Positions 15,717 through 23,248 are shown, numbered from the stretch's first letter. The stretch: DNA of 29,710 nt from DATBED01 sp036276195 (GCA_036276195.1 DATBED010000019.1:1-29710); one strand, 5' to 3'. Notes: a model not told the origin generated them from the letters alone. Numbers and translations: made by a program.

Positions 15717-17000
15717 TTAACTGGTGGCCAGGGCGCGGAGGTGGTCGAGGGTCTTTTCGGTGAGCATACGCGAGAGGACGTCGCGGCGATTTTCGGGCTT
15801 GTCGAGCTCGCCCTGCATGCCCTCATCGGGGTATTGGTTCTTGAGTAACATAAGACGGACTTCGAGTTCTTCTGGTGTGACTTGAATCTTTTCCTCTTCG
15901 GCCACTTCGCCCAAAATCAAGCCGGCTTTTACGCGCAGTTCGGCGCTGGGGCGCTGCCTTTCGCGATGTTCCTCGGCCGTAACGGCTTCGGCGTCGAGAT
16001 GCTCCTGCCAAGTTTGGCCGCGGTAAGCAATGTTGCGCTTTTCTTCTTCTTCGATTCGGTTAATTTCTTCGTCAACCAGGGCTGCCGGAATGGCCACCGT
16101 GGTTTTGTCGGCAATTTTCTCGAGCAGTTCGTTATCGAAGAGCCTTTGACCTTCTTGCTGCTTCTCGGCTGTTAATTGCTTTTTAACATCTGATTTAAGC
16201 TCGGCCAGCGACTTAAAGGGGCCGACGCCAGTGGCAAGTTTGTCGTCTAGTTTAGGCAACTCTAGTTCTTGAATTTTCAGGACTGTAACTGTGAAAGTGA
16301 CCTTTCGGTTTTGCAGAGCCGGCACGCCGTAGTCTTTCGGAAAAGTAAGGTCGAAGGTTTTGGATTCGGCCAGCTTCAGACCGACCAGCTCCTCTTCAAA
16401 ACCAGGAATGAAGTTTTTGCTGCCCAGAACGAGCGGATAGTCTTGCCCGTCGGCACCGTCGATCGGCTCCTTAGTTTTGGCGTCTATGCCTGTGAAGTTA
16501 ATCGTGACTTCGTCGCCCATTTTAGCAGCCCGTTTGACGTCTGACTTGGTGGCGGCGCGCTGTCGCAGACTTTCGAGTACCTCATTAACTTCGGCGACCG
16601 TAACTTCAACTTTTTGGAGCGGTAATTTGATTTTCTTATAATCTGGCAGCTTGATTTCGCCGACAGTCTCGCTTTCTGCCGTAAATTCCAGAGTAGTGAA
16701 TGGAACGAATTTGACAATGGAAATTTGCGGTTGGGCAACCGGGCGCAAGCGTTGCTCATCTATCGCTTTTACGTACAAGTCATTAACGGCCCGCTCCAGG
16801 AACTCCGTCTGAAACACGGACTGATCCAGCTGTTTTTCGAGCAAATTGGCCGGCGCCTTACCGGCCCTAAAGCCGGGTACCTTGACGTTTTGACCAAGCT
16901 GCCTCAAGACCGCCTGCTTAATAGGCTCCAGCTCGGCCGGATCGGCTGTGACCGTCAGCTTGGTCTTAGTTGGCTCCAATTGCTCTAGTTTGGCTTGCAT
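15717..17000 (-). CDS. tig: Trigger factor chaperone / peptidyl-prolyl isomerase
   Basis: Trigger factor binds nascent chains at the ribosome exit. The 427-residue protein has the ribosome-docking signature GFRAGKAP (43-50), an FKBP-type isomerase domain at roughly 155-240 (MGDEVTINFTG ... LVLGSKNFIPGFEEELVG) and a long helical C-terminal domain. The start ATG 17000 lies eight bases after a -10 box, so the mRNA may be leaderless, although a weak AGG is present. It lies just upstream of clpP on the same strand, but clpP has its own promoter. Confidence 0.96.
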   Translation of the reverse strand: MQAKLEQLEPTKTKLTVTADPAELEPIKQAVLRQLGQNVKVPGFRAGKAPANLLEKQLDQSVFQTEFLERAVNDLYVKAIDEQRLRPVAQPQISIVKFVPFTTLEFTAESETVGEIKLPDYKKIKLPLQKVEVTVAEVNEVLESLRQRAATKSDVKRAAKMGDEVTINFTGIDAKTKEPIDGADGQDYPLVLGSKNFIPGFEEELVGLKLAESKTFDLTFPKDYGVPALQNRKVTFTVTVLKIQELELPKLDDKLATGVGPFKSLAELKSDVKKQLTAEKQQEGQRLFDNELLEKIADKTTVAIPAALVDEEINRIEEEEKRNIAYRGQTWQEHLDAEAVTAEEHRERQRPSAELRVKAGLILGEVAEEEKIQVTPEELEVRLMLLKNQYPDEGMQGELDKPENRRDVLSRMLTEKTLDHLRALATS

Positions 17001-17008
17001 AGAGACCT

Positions 17009-17038
17009 AGTTTAACAGATCAAACAAACTTTTACCAA
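17009..17038 (-). promoter_or_regulatory. Predicted promoter of tig, near-leaderless
   Basis: TTGGTA (17038-17033), an 18-base spacer and TAAACT (17014-17009), eight bases before the ATG at 17000. Confidence 0.5.
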
Positions 17039-17082
17039 ACCCATCTTTGGCTAACAAGGGTTTGGTCACTATGTTTTATCAG

Positions 17083-17122
17083 CGACGTATAAAGTATGGC
17101 ATTTCCCATACTTTATACGTCG
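17083..17122. repeat. Perfect 17-bp inverted repeat upstream of tig
   Basis: CGACGTATAAAGTATGG is followed by six bases and then its exact complement. It lies 38 bases after the stop of the membrane-protein gene and about 83 bases before tig. There is no T-run on either side, so it is not a classical terminator. It may be a processed 3' hairpin or a protein site. Confidence 0.8.
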
Positions 17123-17159
17123 GCCACAAATCGAGAGATAGTTTTGTTATTCAGAATAT

Positions 17160-17648
17160 TTAACTGATTAAGGGCATAAGCAAAATAATGGCGCCTATGA
17201 ACCAAGCCACTTCGACCACCGCTCCAATCGGCCGCTGAAACCACTGCATAAAGCTCACGAATTTCATATAAAGGCCTGGCTGCCAAGGCTTCCGGCTGAT
17301 GGAGTGCCTGAAAAAGTTTATAGATAAGAAATCCGGTGAAGCCGCAGCGAAAGCGCAAATCGAGGCCAGCAGCCAGTGGTTGGGCTCACGAGCAGCCAAT
17401 ATAACGACCAAAGCGATGCACAGTAAAGCGTCGGCACAAAGCAACACTCGGAATGTACGGGTGCTTACCCACTGCTTTTTAGCCTTCAAAGTAGGTCTGG
17501 CGTCTGGTAGGCCGTCGTAGTGCGGAATGGCGTCTAGCACGAAGTGAGAAACTACGGCTAAGGGAACAGCTACAGCCGGCTCTCCTACAAGTAGTCCGAT
17601 CAAGGAGCCGGTCAGGGCGTGGTTAATGGCGCGCACGCTTGGTCCCAC
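17160..17648 (-). CDS. Membrane protein resembling YdjM/DUF457 metal-dependent hydrolases
   Basis: A 162-residue integral membrane protein with about four helices (near 11-38, 68-87, 91-107 and 140-161). Residues NHALTG (9-14), SHFVLDAIPHYD (34-45) and SPDFLSINFFRH place His and Asp at membrane borders, the pattern of the YdjM/DUF457 family of putative membrane-bound hydrolases. The ATG at 17648 overlaps the 3' end of hisS by 26 bases; a GTG at 17636 is an alternative. It is cotranscribed with hisS, but a functional link is unclear. Substrate unknown; family assignment moderate. Confidence 0.7.
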   Translation of the reverse strand: MGPSVRAINHALTGSLIGLLVGEPAVAVPLAVVSHFVLDAIPHYDGLPDARPTLKAKKQWVSTRTFRVLLCADALLCIALVVILAAREPNHWLLASICAFAAASPDFLSINFFRHSISRKPWQPGLYMKFVSFMQWFQRPIGAVVEVAWFIGAIILLMPLIS

Positions 17649-18927
17649 TCAGCTGTTGAACTAGGTCGGCGGCCATGGCCGTCTTTTCCTCGCCAGTAAC
17701 TAGGTTTTTCAGATTCAGTTTGCCCGTCTTTAACTCGTTTTCGCCCACAATTAAGGCATATTTGATGCCCTTTTTGCTAGCAGCCTTGAGCTGATCGCCA
17801 ATTTTGCGACCGGTTGAATCGACCGCTACATTCAGCCCTTTATAACGGAGGGCGGCTGCAATGTCGGCGACGTCCGCGCCGCCAATAGTGACCAGATAAA
17901 TATCTGTTTCCGGCCGATCGGTGGGCAGCAGGTCGTGGCCTTCCAAAAAATTAGCCAGAGTCACATCGCCCCAGCCGAAGCCGACCGTGGGTATCGGATC
18001 GACACCAAAAAGACCAACCAGACCGTCGTAGCGGCCGCCGCCCAGCATGGAACGGTTGTTCTCTGGATTAGTATCGAACACTTCAAAAACAATGCCAGTG
18101 TAATAATCAAAGCCGCGCATCAGGCTGCCATCGAATACGGCGTGCACGCCGGCTTTTTTAAGCCGGTCCAGCAGCACTTTAAGCTCCTTAGCGGCCGGAT
18201 GATTACGCGCTTCTTGAGGCAAATCGCCCAGCTGCTTGGCCATCAGTATGCTAAGCAGTTTTTCGGCCACGTCTGCCTGGCGCTGCTCGGCTGTCAGAAT
18301 TTCGTCTAATTTAGCTAAGAAAGTCTCTCTTTCCATCTTATGAAAACGGTCGATCAACTTGCTTACGTCTCGCTGCCTTTTCTCTTTTAAGCCCAGGTAG
18401 CCAGATAACAAGTAATCGACCAGTTGGCGGTGGTTCAGCCGGATTTCGTACATATAATGTTCGGCGCCAAAAGCCTTAAAAACAGCATCCACCAAAGTAA
18501 TCATCTCCAGCTCGGCGCTAGTATCGGCCACGCCGAAAATGTCGACATTGAGTTGCCAGTGCTCACGCAGCCGGCCGCGCTGCGGCCGCTCGTAACGCCA
18601 CAAGTTCGGAATGCTGTACCAGCGCAAGGGGTAGGCCAATTCTTGCCGCTTGGCGGCCACCATACGGCTGACCGTCGGCGTCATTTCCGGCCGAATCACC
18701 ACCTTGCGGCCGCCCCGGTCTTCAAAGGTGTAGGTCTGCTCGTTGACGATTTCTTCGCCGGTTTTGGCCAAGTAAATCTCCAGCGGCTCCAAAATTGGCG
18801 CGTCGTACTCTTCGTAACCAAAAAGCTCGCATACCTGGCGCCACTTGGCGAACATGTACTTCTGCAAGCGCTTATCGGCTGGGTAGAAATCCCGCGCGCC
18901 CTTATACGGTTGAGTCGACAGTGCCAT
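17623..18927 (-). CDS. hisS: Histidyl-tRNA synthetase
   Basis: Class II synthetase charging tRNA-His. The 434-residue product has motif 2 (LWRYERPQRGRLREHWQ), the histidine-A loop around LGGGRYDGLVGLFG, and a C-terminal anticodon-binding domain (DIYLVTIGG onward). The N-terminal KGARDFYP is typical of the family. It begins with ATG at 18927, eight bases after a perfect TATAAT and with no Shine-Dalgarno, so the message is likely leaderless. It overlaps the following membrane-protein gene. Confidence 0.97.
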   Translation of the reverse strand: MALSTQPYKGARDFYPADKRLQKYMFAKWRQVCELFGYEEYDAPILEPLEIYLAKTGEEIVNEQTYTFEDRGGRKVVIRPEMTPTVSRMVAAKRQELAYPLRWYSIPNLWRYERPQRGRLREHWQLNVDIFGVADTSAELEMITLVDAVFKAFGAEHYMYEIRLNHRQLVDYLLSGYLGLKEKRQRDVSKLIDRFHKMERETFLAKLDEILTAEQRQADVAEKLLSILMAKQLGDLPQEARNHPAAKELKVLLDRLKKAGVHAVFDGSLMRGFDYYTGIVFEVFDTNPENNRSMLGGGRYDGLVGLFGVDPIPTVGFGWGDVTLANFLEGHDLLPTDRPETDIYLVTIGGADVADIAAALRYKGLNVAVDSTGRKIGDQLKAASKKGIKYALIVGENELKTGKLNLKNLVTGEEKTAMAADLVQQLSGTKRARH

Positions 18928-18935
18928 TTAATTCA

Positions 18936-18941
18936 ATTATA
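18936..18941 (-). promoter_or_regulatory. -10 box of hisS, predicted leaderless
   Basis: A perfect TATAAT lies eight bases before the ATG at 18927. No good -35 hexamer is visible at 16-18 bases upstream. Confidence 0.45.
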
Positions 18942-18956
18942 ACTTAAGCGCTAAGT

Positions 18957-19343
18957 TCAGGCGATTTTGCGTTGCAATGCCCGAATTTCGCGAGTATGAC
19001 GCCTGGCGACTTCAGCGTCGTCATGAGTTCGGTTATCAATGCGAATTAACAGCGTTTGCGTATCTTTTGAATTACTCTCCAGCCGGTCCAGCCGTTCATC
19101 GACCTTGTCGAAACGCTCGTCAACTTCGTTGAATCTTTCGGAAATCATTTGCAGGCCATCGCTAAAAACAGTTGCCATACTCTCGATGGCACCCTTAATG
19201 GCATCGTCGATCTTTTTGCCCAGCCGCTTCTCAAGGCTATTTTCGCTTTTCTGCAATGCAGCTAGAAGATCACTCTTAACTACCTGCAGGTCATCTGTAA
19301 CTAATTGCAGGTCATCCTTGGTCGCATAGTCCGTGCCGGTCAT
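18957..19343 (-). CDS. Coiled-coil protein, 128 aa
   Basis: Unrecognised. The protein is almost entirely charged helix with heptad spacing, including LQLVTDDLQVVKSDLLAAL near the N-terminus and a run of seven-residue repeats FNEVDERFDKVDERLDRLE (about 84-103). A central section (KKIDDAIKGAIESMATVFSDGL) is more amphipathic and could associate with a surface. This resembles many small phage-tail-like or cytoskeletal coiled coils, but no specific family can be named. ATG 19343 is preceded seven bases upstream by TATATT, another possible leaderless start. Confidence 0.65.
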   Translation of the reverse strand: MTGTDYATKDDLQLVTDDLQVVKSDLLAALQKSENSLEKRLGKKIDDAIKGAIESMATVFSDGLQMISERFNEVDERFDKVDERLDRLESNSKDTQTLLIRIDNRTHDDAEVARRHTREIRALQRKIA

Positions 19344-19350
19344 GATATTT

Positions 19351-19379
19351 AATATACGCCGGGGCTGCTAGCGGAGCAA
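19351..19379 (-). promoter_or_regulatory. Predicted leaderless promoter of the 128-aa coiled-coil gene
   Basis: A weak TTGCTC (19379-19374), a 17-base spacer and TATATT (19356-19351), seven bases before the ATG at 19343. Confidence 0.35.
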
Positions 19380-19402
19380 AAGTTTTGCGTTGTTTTATTA
19401 AA

Positions 19403-20005
19403 TTATTTAATAATCGCGGCTTGGCGCTTAAGAAAGCGGATGAAGCTGTGAGCGCCGAAGGTCAGTTGGGTCGCTATATTAAAGAAGTGGCCAATGCTTG
19501 GCTCCGTACGGTTATGCGCACCAGGAATGTAGCTGTCGGCTTTTTTAACGACTTCGTCGAATAAGCCATAGCGCGACAGAATGCGGTGGCGATCGTCTGG
19601 ACCCAGCGTTTTAAGAGACTCGACGCACTGTTTGACCGATTCTGGCATGGCCGGGTTCTTGGTATAGTGCAGCTGGTGAATGGCCTCGGGCCGGTTTACC
19701 TTAGCGGCGATCAGCACCACACCAACAATCTTATTTTTGCGAGCAGCAAAGGCATTTATGGCTGCCGAAGCGCCGGCGCTAGCCGCCACTAAGCCGACGT
19801 CTTTGCCTTCGGCTATGACATCATCAATTCGGGCCAATAAGCGGTCAAACTTCGGCTGCCAGGCTTCTCGATCGCCCCAGCGCATCCTAAAAAGCTCGGC
19901 CTCCACGCTGTAGCGATGCCAGCGGGCCACGGCCCACAGCTGCCCCCGCGGTTCTACTTCATCGCCCAACCCGGGGATATAAATAATATGCAGCATCTTA
20001 GCCAT
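19403..20005 (-). CDS. Alpha/beta hydrolase-like protein, 200 aa
   Basis: The N-terminus LHIIYIPGLGDE forms the first core strand and oxyanion loop of an alpha/beta hydrolase. The nucleophile elbow is VAASAGAS, with Ser76 in an A-A-S-A-G context in place of the classical G-x-S-x-G. A late His in SIGHFFNIA (near 172) could complete the triad; the acid is not obvious. Strand GVVLIAAKV fits the core sheet. No signal peptide, so cytosolic. Substrate cannot be told. The ATG at 20005 lies six bases after CATAAT, suggesting a leaderless mRNA; an internal ATG three codons later is an alternative start. Confidence 0.75.
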   Translation of the reverse strand: MAKMLHIIYIPGLGDEVEPRGQLWAVARWHRYSVEAELFRMRWGDREAWQPKFDRLLARIDDVIAEGKDVGLVAASAGASAAINAFAARKNKIVGVVLIAAKVNRPEAIHQLHYTKNPAMPESVKQCVESLKTLGPDDRHRILSRYGLFDEVVKKADSYIPGAHNRTEPSIGHFFNIATQLTFGAHSFIRFLKRQAAIIK

Positions 20006-20011
20006 TCCAAC

Positions 20012-20017
20012 ATTATG
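20012..20017 (-). promoter_or_regulatory. -10 box before the hydrolase gene
   Basis: CATAAT lies six bases before the ATG at 20005. No convincing -35 box. Confidence 0.3.
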
Positions 20018-20088
20018 CGCTATTCGTTTTATCGCCTACTTTATGGTGTTTCGGCATCCTGTTCGGCTACGAAAGCGGGCGAACTCGA

Positions 20089-20526
20089 TCAATTTGGTGC
20101 TTGAAAAGAAGCATAGACTATTCTTCGTGCACCTTCCAATTGAATATTTGCGTAAGGGAAGCTACCGTACGCATTGCTGACGAGGGGTAAGGCATCCCCA
20201 TTTGCTTTGTACGCAATATGTACTAATGTTTCCTGCGGTCTGGTGCGATAAGTATTAGGGGAAAGAACTGGTATGACATTTACAGGAGTACGGGGTTTTC
20301 CAGACTGATCCACGCAACCTACACTTACAATATTGTCTCTAAGTCGGACTGGCGACTGCTTAATATAAGTACTTGTGTGGGGCATACAAATTACTCCTTC
20401 TATAAAGTCGGAATATTCAGTATCATGAGTCTGTTGGGTGGCCCTACTAGTTAATATACCTCCAGCAAATGCTGCTGTTAGTGCTAGTGGAAGACCAATT
20501 TTTTTAAGTGCATTATGGTTAGGCAT
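20089..20526 (-). CDS. Putative exported or membrane-anchored protein, 145 aa
   Basis: Unrecognised. The N-terminus has Lys8-Lys9, a hydrophobic core (about 10-25) and polar residues after it, i.e. a signal peptide or membrane anchor; a cleavage site is not clear. The exported part (about 30-145) has just two Cys, 47 and 71, which could form a disulfide, and looks beta-rich (RLRDNIVSVGCVDQSG, TLVHIAYKANG). The ATG at 20526 has no strong Shine-Dalgarno; TATGCT lies 11 bases upstream. It is the last minus-strand gene before the strand switch. Confidence 0.6.
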   Translation of the reverse strand: MPNHNALKKIGLPLALTAAFAGGILTSRATQQTHDTEYSDFIEGVICMPHTSTYIKQSPVRLRDNIVSVGCVDQSGKPRTPVNVIPVLSPNTYRTRPQETLVHIAYKANGDALPLVSNAYGSFPYANIQLEGARRIVYASFQAPN

Positions 20527-20599
20527 AAATACACTCTAGCATAAAGTTCAGCATGGCGCGGATGAAGGTATCTACCTGGCAAGTATAGACAGCAAAGTA

Positions 20600-20629
20600 T
20601 TGACATAATTGTACAGTTTGATGTACAAT
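20600..20629 (+). promoter_or_regulatory. Promoter with embedded operator for the toxin-antitoxin pair
   Basis: TTGACA (20600-20605), an 18-base spacer and TACAAT (20624-20629). A perfect inverted repeat ATTGTACA (20608-20615) / TGTACAAT (20622-20629) with a six-base centre fills the spacer and covers the -10 box. This is where an autoregulating antitoxin would block RNA polymerase (inference). Confidence 0.75.
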
Positions 20630-20653
20630 CTAGTTGTAATATAAGGTTAAATT

Positions 20654-20911
20654 ATGAGTACCAAAACTATCGATACTACCGATCTTCGCAATAACTTATC
20701 AGCCACCCTTAATGCTGTGGGTAAGGATGACATATTGTTTATCAAGAGCCGTGGCAAGCTGACCGGTAAGGCTATCATTGACGACGAGTTGCTAGAAGAC
20801 CTATTGCTTTTACAGGACAGCGCATATGTCGCCAGTATTGCTCAGGCGCGCGATGAAGTAAAACGTGGTGACACTTACAATTTTGACGAGGTCTTTGGGG
20901 ACGTTCTGTAA
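20654..20911 (+). CDS. Phd/YefM-type antitoxin
   Basis: 85 residues. The N-terminal part (TIDTTDLRNNLSATLNAVGKDDILFIKSRGKLTGKAII) has the layout of the Phd/YefM DNA-binding fold: a short strand, the helix carrying RNNLSATLNAV, then strands with a Gly/Lys turn. The C-terminal half is acidic and helical, ending in YNFDEVFGDV, as in antitoxins that wrap round RelE/ParE toxins. ATG 20654 follows a modest AAGG. Its TAA overlaps the toxin ATG by one base (TAATG), the coupling typical of these operons. Expected role: neutralise the partner and repress the operon at the palindrome just upstream. Confidence 0.75.
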   Translation: MSTKTIDTTDLRNNLSATLNAVGKDDILFIKSRGKLTGKAIIDDELLEDLLLLQDSAYVASIAQARDEVKRGDTYNFDEVFGDVL

Positions 20912-21174
20912 TGAGCCGTTACCGCATGGTCTTTGCGGGTACTAGCAAAAAAGACATAGACAAGCTAGATCGTGTTACTCGCCAGCGAGTTGCTAAAAAG
21001 CTGCAATACTTTTTAGACCAAGATGACACCCTGTCTTACGCCCGCCAGTTAGTACACTCCAACATTGGGAGCTATCGGTTTCGGGTCGGTCATTATCGCA
21101 TTGTTTTTGATGTAGATGGCGACACTATACAGGTAGTCAGCGTAAAACATCGAAAAGATGTATATCGGGGGTAG
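20911..21174 (+). CDS. RelE/ParE-superfamily toxin
   Basis: 87 residues, the usual size of this family. It has the helix pair KKDIDKLDRVTRQRVAKKLQYFL, then the strands GSYRFRVGHYRIVFDVDGDTIQVVSVKHRKDVYR. The basic RFRVGHYRIVF strand and the terminal H-R-x-x-V-Y match RelE-type mRNA interferases, in which Arg, Lys and Tyr/His cleave mRNA on the ribosome. ParE-type gyrase inhibition cannot be excluded from sequence alone. It is complete, so the module is probably active. It lies in the plus-strand island next to tRNA-Leu. Confidence 0.85.
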   Translation: MSRYRMVFAGTSKKDIDKLDRVTRQRVAKKLQYFLDQDDTLSYARQLVHSNIGSYRFRVGHYRIVFDVDGDTIQVVSVKHRKDVYRG

Positions 21175-21263
21175 TCACTATTCAAATTCTTATGCGTTAA
21201 CAGCAAGTCCACCGAGACCTGAGATATATCTAACTCGTTTGATATAAATCACTCTCACACTCA

Positions 21264-21656
21264 ATGGTGCAGCAGACAGGACGTTATTCAAACCCTCAGG
21301 AACAGATTGAGAGTTTGAAAGAAGCTCTCTTTGAGCCGGATGATCGGCATAAACGCCATCAGCTCTTGAAGATCTTGCCGGTTATTCTGAACCGATCAGA
21401 GCCTACGCGTCCTCGTCTTCGACTGTCTCAGGGTGCTATTGCAGATGCAGTCTTAGCAGTACTTAGTCAAGCTGCGGGTCCATTATATACCAGGCAAATA
21501 TGCCAACTAGCTGAGCAAAAACTCAAACATTCGGTTTCGTATGACACTGTTTGTAGCTTTCTAACAGTGTCAGCCAAGCAGCACCACACTAGTGGAATAT
21601 ATAGAGTTGGCCGCGGGCGCTACATATTAATAAGGCCTGGTCGAAGCCGACAATAA
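21264..21656 (+). CDS. Winged-helix-like (HARE-HTH-type) hypothetical protein, 130 aa
   Basis: Not confidently recognised. Residues about 56-125 read as a winged helix: AIADAVLAVLSQAAGPLYTR, ICQLAEQKLKH, YDTVCSFLTVSAKQ and a wing GIYRVGRGRYILI. The first helix plus 'G-PLYTRQIC' and the closing strand resemble HARE-HTH domains (found in restriction and chromatin proteins), but this is inference. The N-terminal ~50 residues are charged. Start ATG 21264 lacks a Shine-Dalgarno; a GTG follows directly. It is a stand-alone DNA-binding candidate within the island. Confidence 0.5.
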   Translation: MVQQTGRYSNPQEQIESLKEALFEPDDRHKRHQLLKILPVILNRSEPTRPRLRLSQGAIADAVLAVLSQAAGPLYTRQICQLAEQKLKHSVSYDTVCSFLTVSAKQHHTSGIYRVGRGRYILIRPGRSRQ

Positions 21657-21904
21657 TTTATGTGGGGCTATAAGGTCTTTCACCATACACACCTCCACTA
21701 ATTATCGACCGCAGTAATTTACAATTCTTGAGCATTCATATTAGACTTTATCCCGCGTTGTTCTCCATTCACCAAAAATATAAGATCAATTTTCTATCTG
21801 TTGCTTGCCATAATAGTCGTCCACATATTGTAACTTGGGTTATTAGGGTTGACTAGCGCAATTCGTTTATCTATACTGAGATTATCAGTAAGAGGTAACA
21901 ACAA
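21657..21904. other. Intergenic stretch with a promoter
   Basis: About 250 bases, visibly AT-rich, with no gene. Its right part holds the promoter of the 293-aa gene; I see nothing else. Confidence 0.5.
21849..21877 (+). promoter_or_regulatory. Promoter of the 293-aa gene
   Basis: TTGACT (21849-21854), a 17-base spacer and TATACT (21872-21877). The predicted leader is about 20 bases and contains AGAGG. Confidence 0.7.
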
Positions 21905-22786
21905 ATGGATAGTCAACAGGAACAATCACCGGCCCGAACAAAGCGTGGATTAGCATTACCGCAATTAACCCTAAGTGAGGCTGAAAAGATTGCGTCAGCA
22001 TTACATGATCTTGCAACGGCCGCATCAAAAGAAGCTATAGCGTCCCACATTGGTGTTAGTCCTAGTGGTGGCAAATTCAAGCAGCGTGTCGCATCTGCTC
22101 GTTATTATGGCTTAGTACAGGGTGCGGGTAACGGACGTCTTGGCCTAACTGAGCTTGGCGGCACGTTGTTCATGAGTGACCCCGAAGCCGTAAGCAACGC
22201 ACGGCAAGATGCAGTAATGAGCACCAACTTTGGCCCAATCATGCACACACTGCGCGGCCGAGATGCTTCTAGCAGCACGGTCGGCATTAGGTTAATAGAG
22301 GACTACGGAATCCCGAGCAAGGCGGCAGGGAGAATAGCCGATGTACTCCTGGCAACGGCCATAGATACTGGTCTAGCGAGAAATGGCAAGTTTGATGTAA
22401 CAACGATTGAGGCCCATGAACACGTGTTACGTAATACAAGCCCCACTGAAAGAGCTACCAAAACGATTAATTCTCCTAAGCTGGAATTTGCGGGTAAGAA
22501 GCGTGCCACTCCTCCTAGTAAAACCCATACGTTTGACACGAATAGTGCATCTGGTGATGCACTGGCACTTACTTTTGGCGACGCCTGGCTTGCTGGCCGA
22601 GTACCAGTTCCAATAACTAAGGGGGCCGACTTGATCCTTTCGCAGTTACAGGCAAGTAACATAATCAGAAATCCTAAAGCATCGCAGGCAATTAAGGACC
22701 TGGTCGATGCTCTTGAAGATACATCGCAGAATAGCGGAACCGCTACGGGCTCCAGAAGTTCAGAAGCCGAAAATGGTGGGCACTAG
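21905..22786 (+). CDS. Hypothetical DNA-binding-like protein, 293 aa
   Basis: Not recognised with confidence. Residues about 22-90 look like a winged helix: LTLSEAEKIASALHDLA, KEAIASHIGVSPSGGKFKQR, ARYYGLVQGAGNGRLGLTELG, the last being the 'wing then T-E-x-G' often seen in predicted archaeal and bacterial regulators (DUF5343-like). A second helical region (STVGIRLIEDYGIPSKAAGRIADVL) may be another such domain. From about 175 to 215 the chain is Ser/Thr/Lys-rich and probably disordered. The C-terminal part has GDAWLAGRVPVPITKGADLILSQLQ followed by a helix. A strong promoter and AGAGG at 21891-21895 support expression. Island gene; role unknown. Confidence 0.6.
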   Translation: MDSQQEQSPARTKRGLALPQLTLSEAEKIASALHDLATAASKEAIASHIGVSPSGGKFKQRVASARYYGLVQGAGNGRLGLTELGGTLFMSDPEAVSNARQDAVMSTNFGPIMHTLRGRDASSSTVGIRLIEDYGIPSKAAGRIADVLLATAIDTGLARNGKFDVTTIEAHEHVLRNTSPTERATKTINSPKLEFAGKKRATPPSKTHTFDTNSASGDALALTFGDAWLAGRVPVPITKGADLILSQLQASNIIRNPKASQAIKDLVDALEDTSQNSGTATGSRSSEAENGGH

Positions 22787-22796
22787 AGAGGTGGAA

Positions 22797-22949
22797 ATGG
22801 TGGGCTACATAGTGATTCCCGTACTTGGCGTGACCTATATAGCCACAATTAGTGTTGCGTTATTCCACCCAAACAGGCAGCGTCGCTCCGATGCACTGAA
22901 AGTCTTGCAGTATCACCGATTCACAAGAAGAACAATCAAACGAAGATAG
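22797..22949 (+). CDS. Small single-pass membrane protein, 50 aa
   Basis: Begins MVGYIVIPVLGVTYIATISV, one clear transmembrane helix (about residues 3-23), followed by a strongly basic tail (NRQRRSDALKVLQYHRFTRRTIKRR) that should be cytoplasmic by the positive-inside rule. The ATG at 22797 has GAGAGG six bases upstream, which overlaps the end of the preceding gene; coupling is likely. The open frame extends further upstream to 22707 but inside the other gene, without a ribosome site. Unknown function. Small basic-tailed helices of this kind are common in mobile elements and toxin systems, but this is only a suggestion. Confidence 0.5.
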   Translation: MVGYIVIPVLGVTYIATISVALFHPNRQRRSDALKVLQYHRFTRRTIKRR

Positions 22950-22987
22950 CAGTGAGGCTCGTTTATATTACAAGTCCAAGAGACCTT

Positions 22988-23007
22988 AGAGGACTTGAAC
23001 CTCCACG
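22988..23007. repeat. Duplicate of the tRNA-Leu T-arm, possible relic att site
   Basis: Twenty bases (AGAGGACTTGAACCTCCACG) identical to 23130-23149, which is the T-arm of the tRNA-Leu. No acceptor stem, D-arm or anticodon arm surrounds this copy, so it is not a second tRNA. A partial tRNA copy on the 3' side of a tRNA gene is the mark of site-specific integration. Confidence 0.6.
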
Positions 23008-23118
23008 ATATCTGTTAATCCTATGAAATGCTGTGAGCGAGAGGACATGCGATCGGACAAAAAAACTGATACATTTGTATCTGTTAGAAACGTGGTCTTG
23101 TGACAGTAAAATATACCA

Positions 23119-23203
23119 TGGTGCGGATGAGAGGACTTGAACCTCCACGCCTTGCGGCACTAGCTCCTAAGGCTAGCGTGTCTACCAATTCCACCACATC
23201 CGC
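23119..23203 (-). tRNA. tRNA-Leu (anticodon UAG)
   Basis: A complete cloverleaf on the minus strand, 85 bases with encoded CCA. Acceptor GCGGATG pairs with CATCCGC; the D-arm contains AATTGGTAGAC; the anticodon arm is CTAGC-CTTAGGA-GCTAG with UAG in the loop centre; a long variable arm (TGCCGCAAGGCG) marks it as class II; the T-arm has GGTTCAAGTCC. A -10-like TAAAAT lies eight bases upstream at 23211-23216. Confidence 0.95.
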
Positions 23204-23248
23204 GTAAAGCCCATTTTACCCTAAAGGCCCCTGGTGAGCCAGCCAGTA

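Noticed and set aside
17113..17358. Minus-strand frame overlapping the membrane-protein gene
   Set aside because: It overlaps the better-supported membrane-protein frame and runs into the spacer; no ribosome site or motif.
22988..23007. Second tRNA gene
   Set aside because: Only the T-arm is present; no acceptor, D or anticodon arm can be folded around it.
22963..23160. Minus-strand frame of 65 codons with a VEVQVLSSAP-like peptide
   Set aside because: It runs through the tRNA-Leu gene; that peptide is the familiar false translation of a tRNA.
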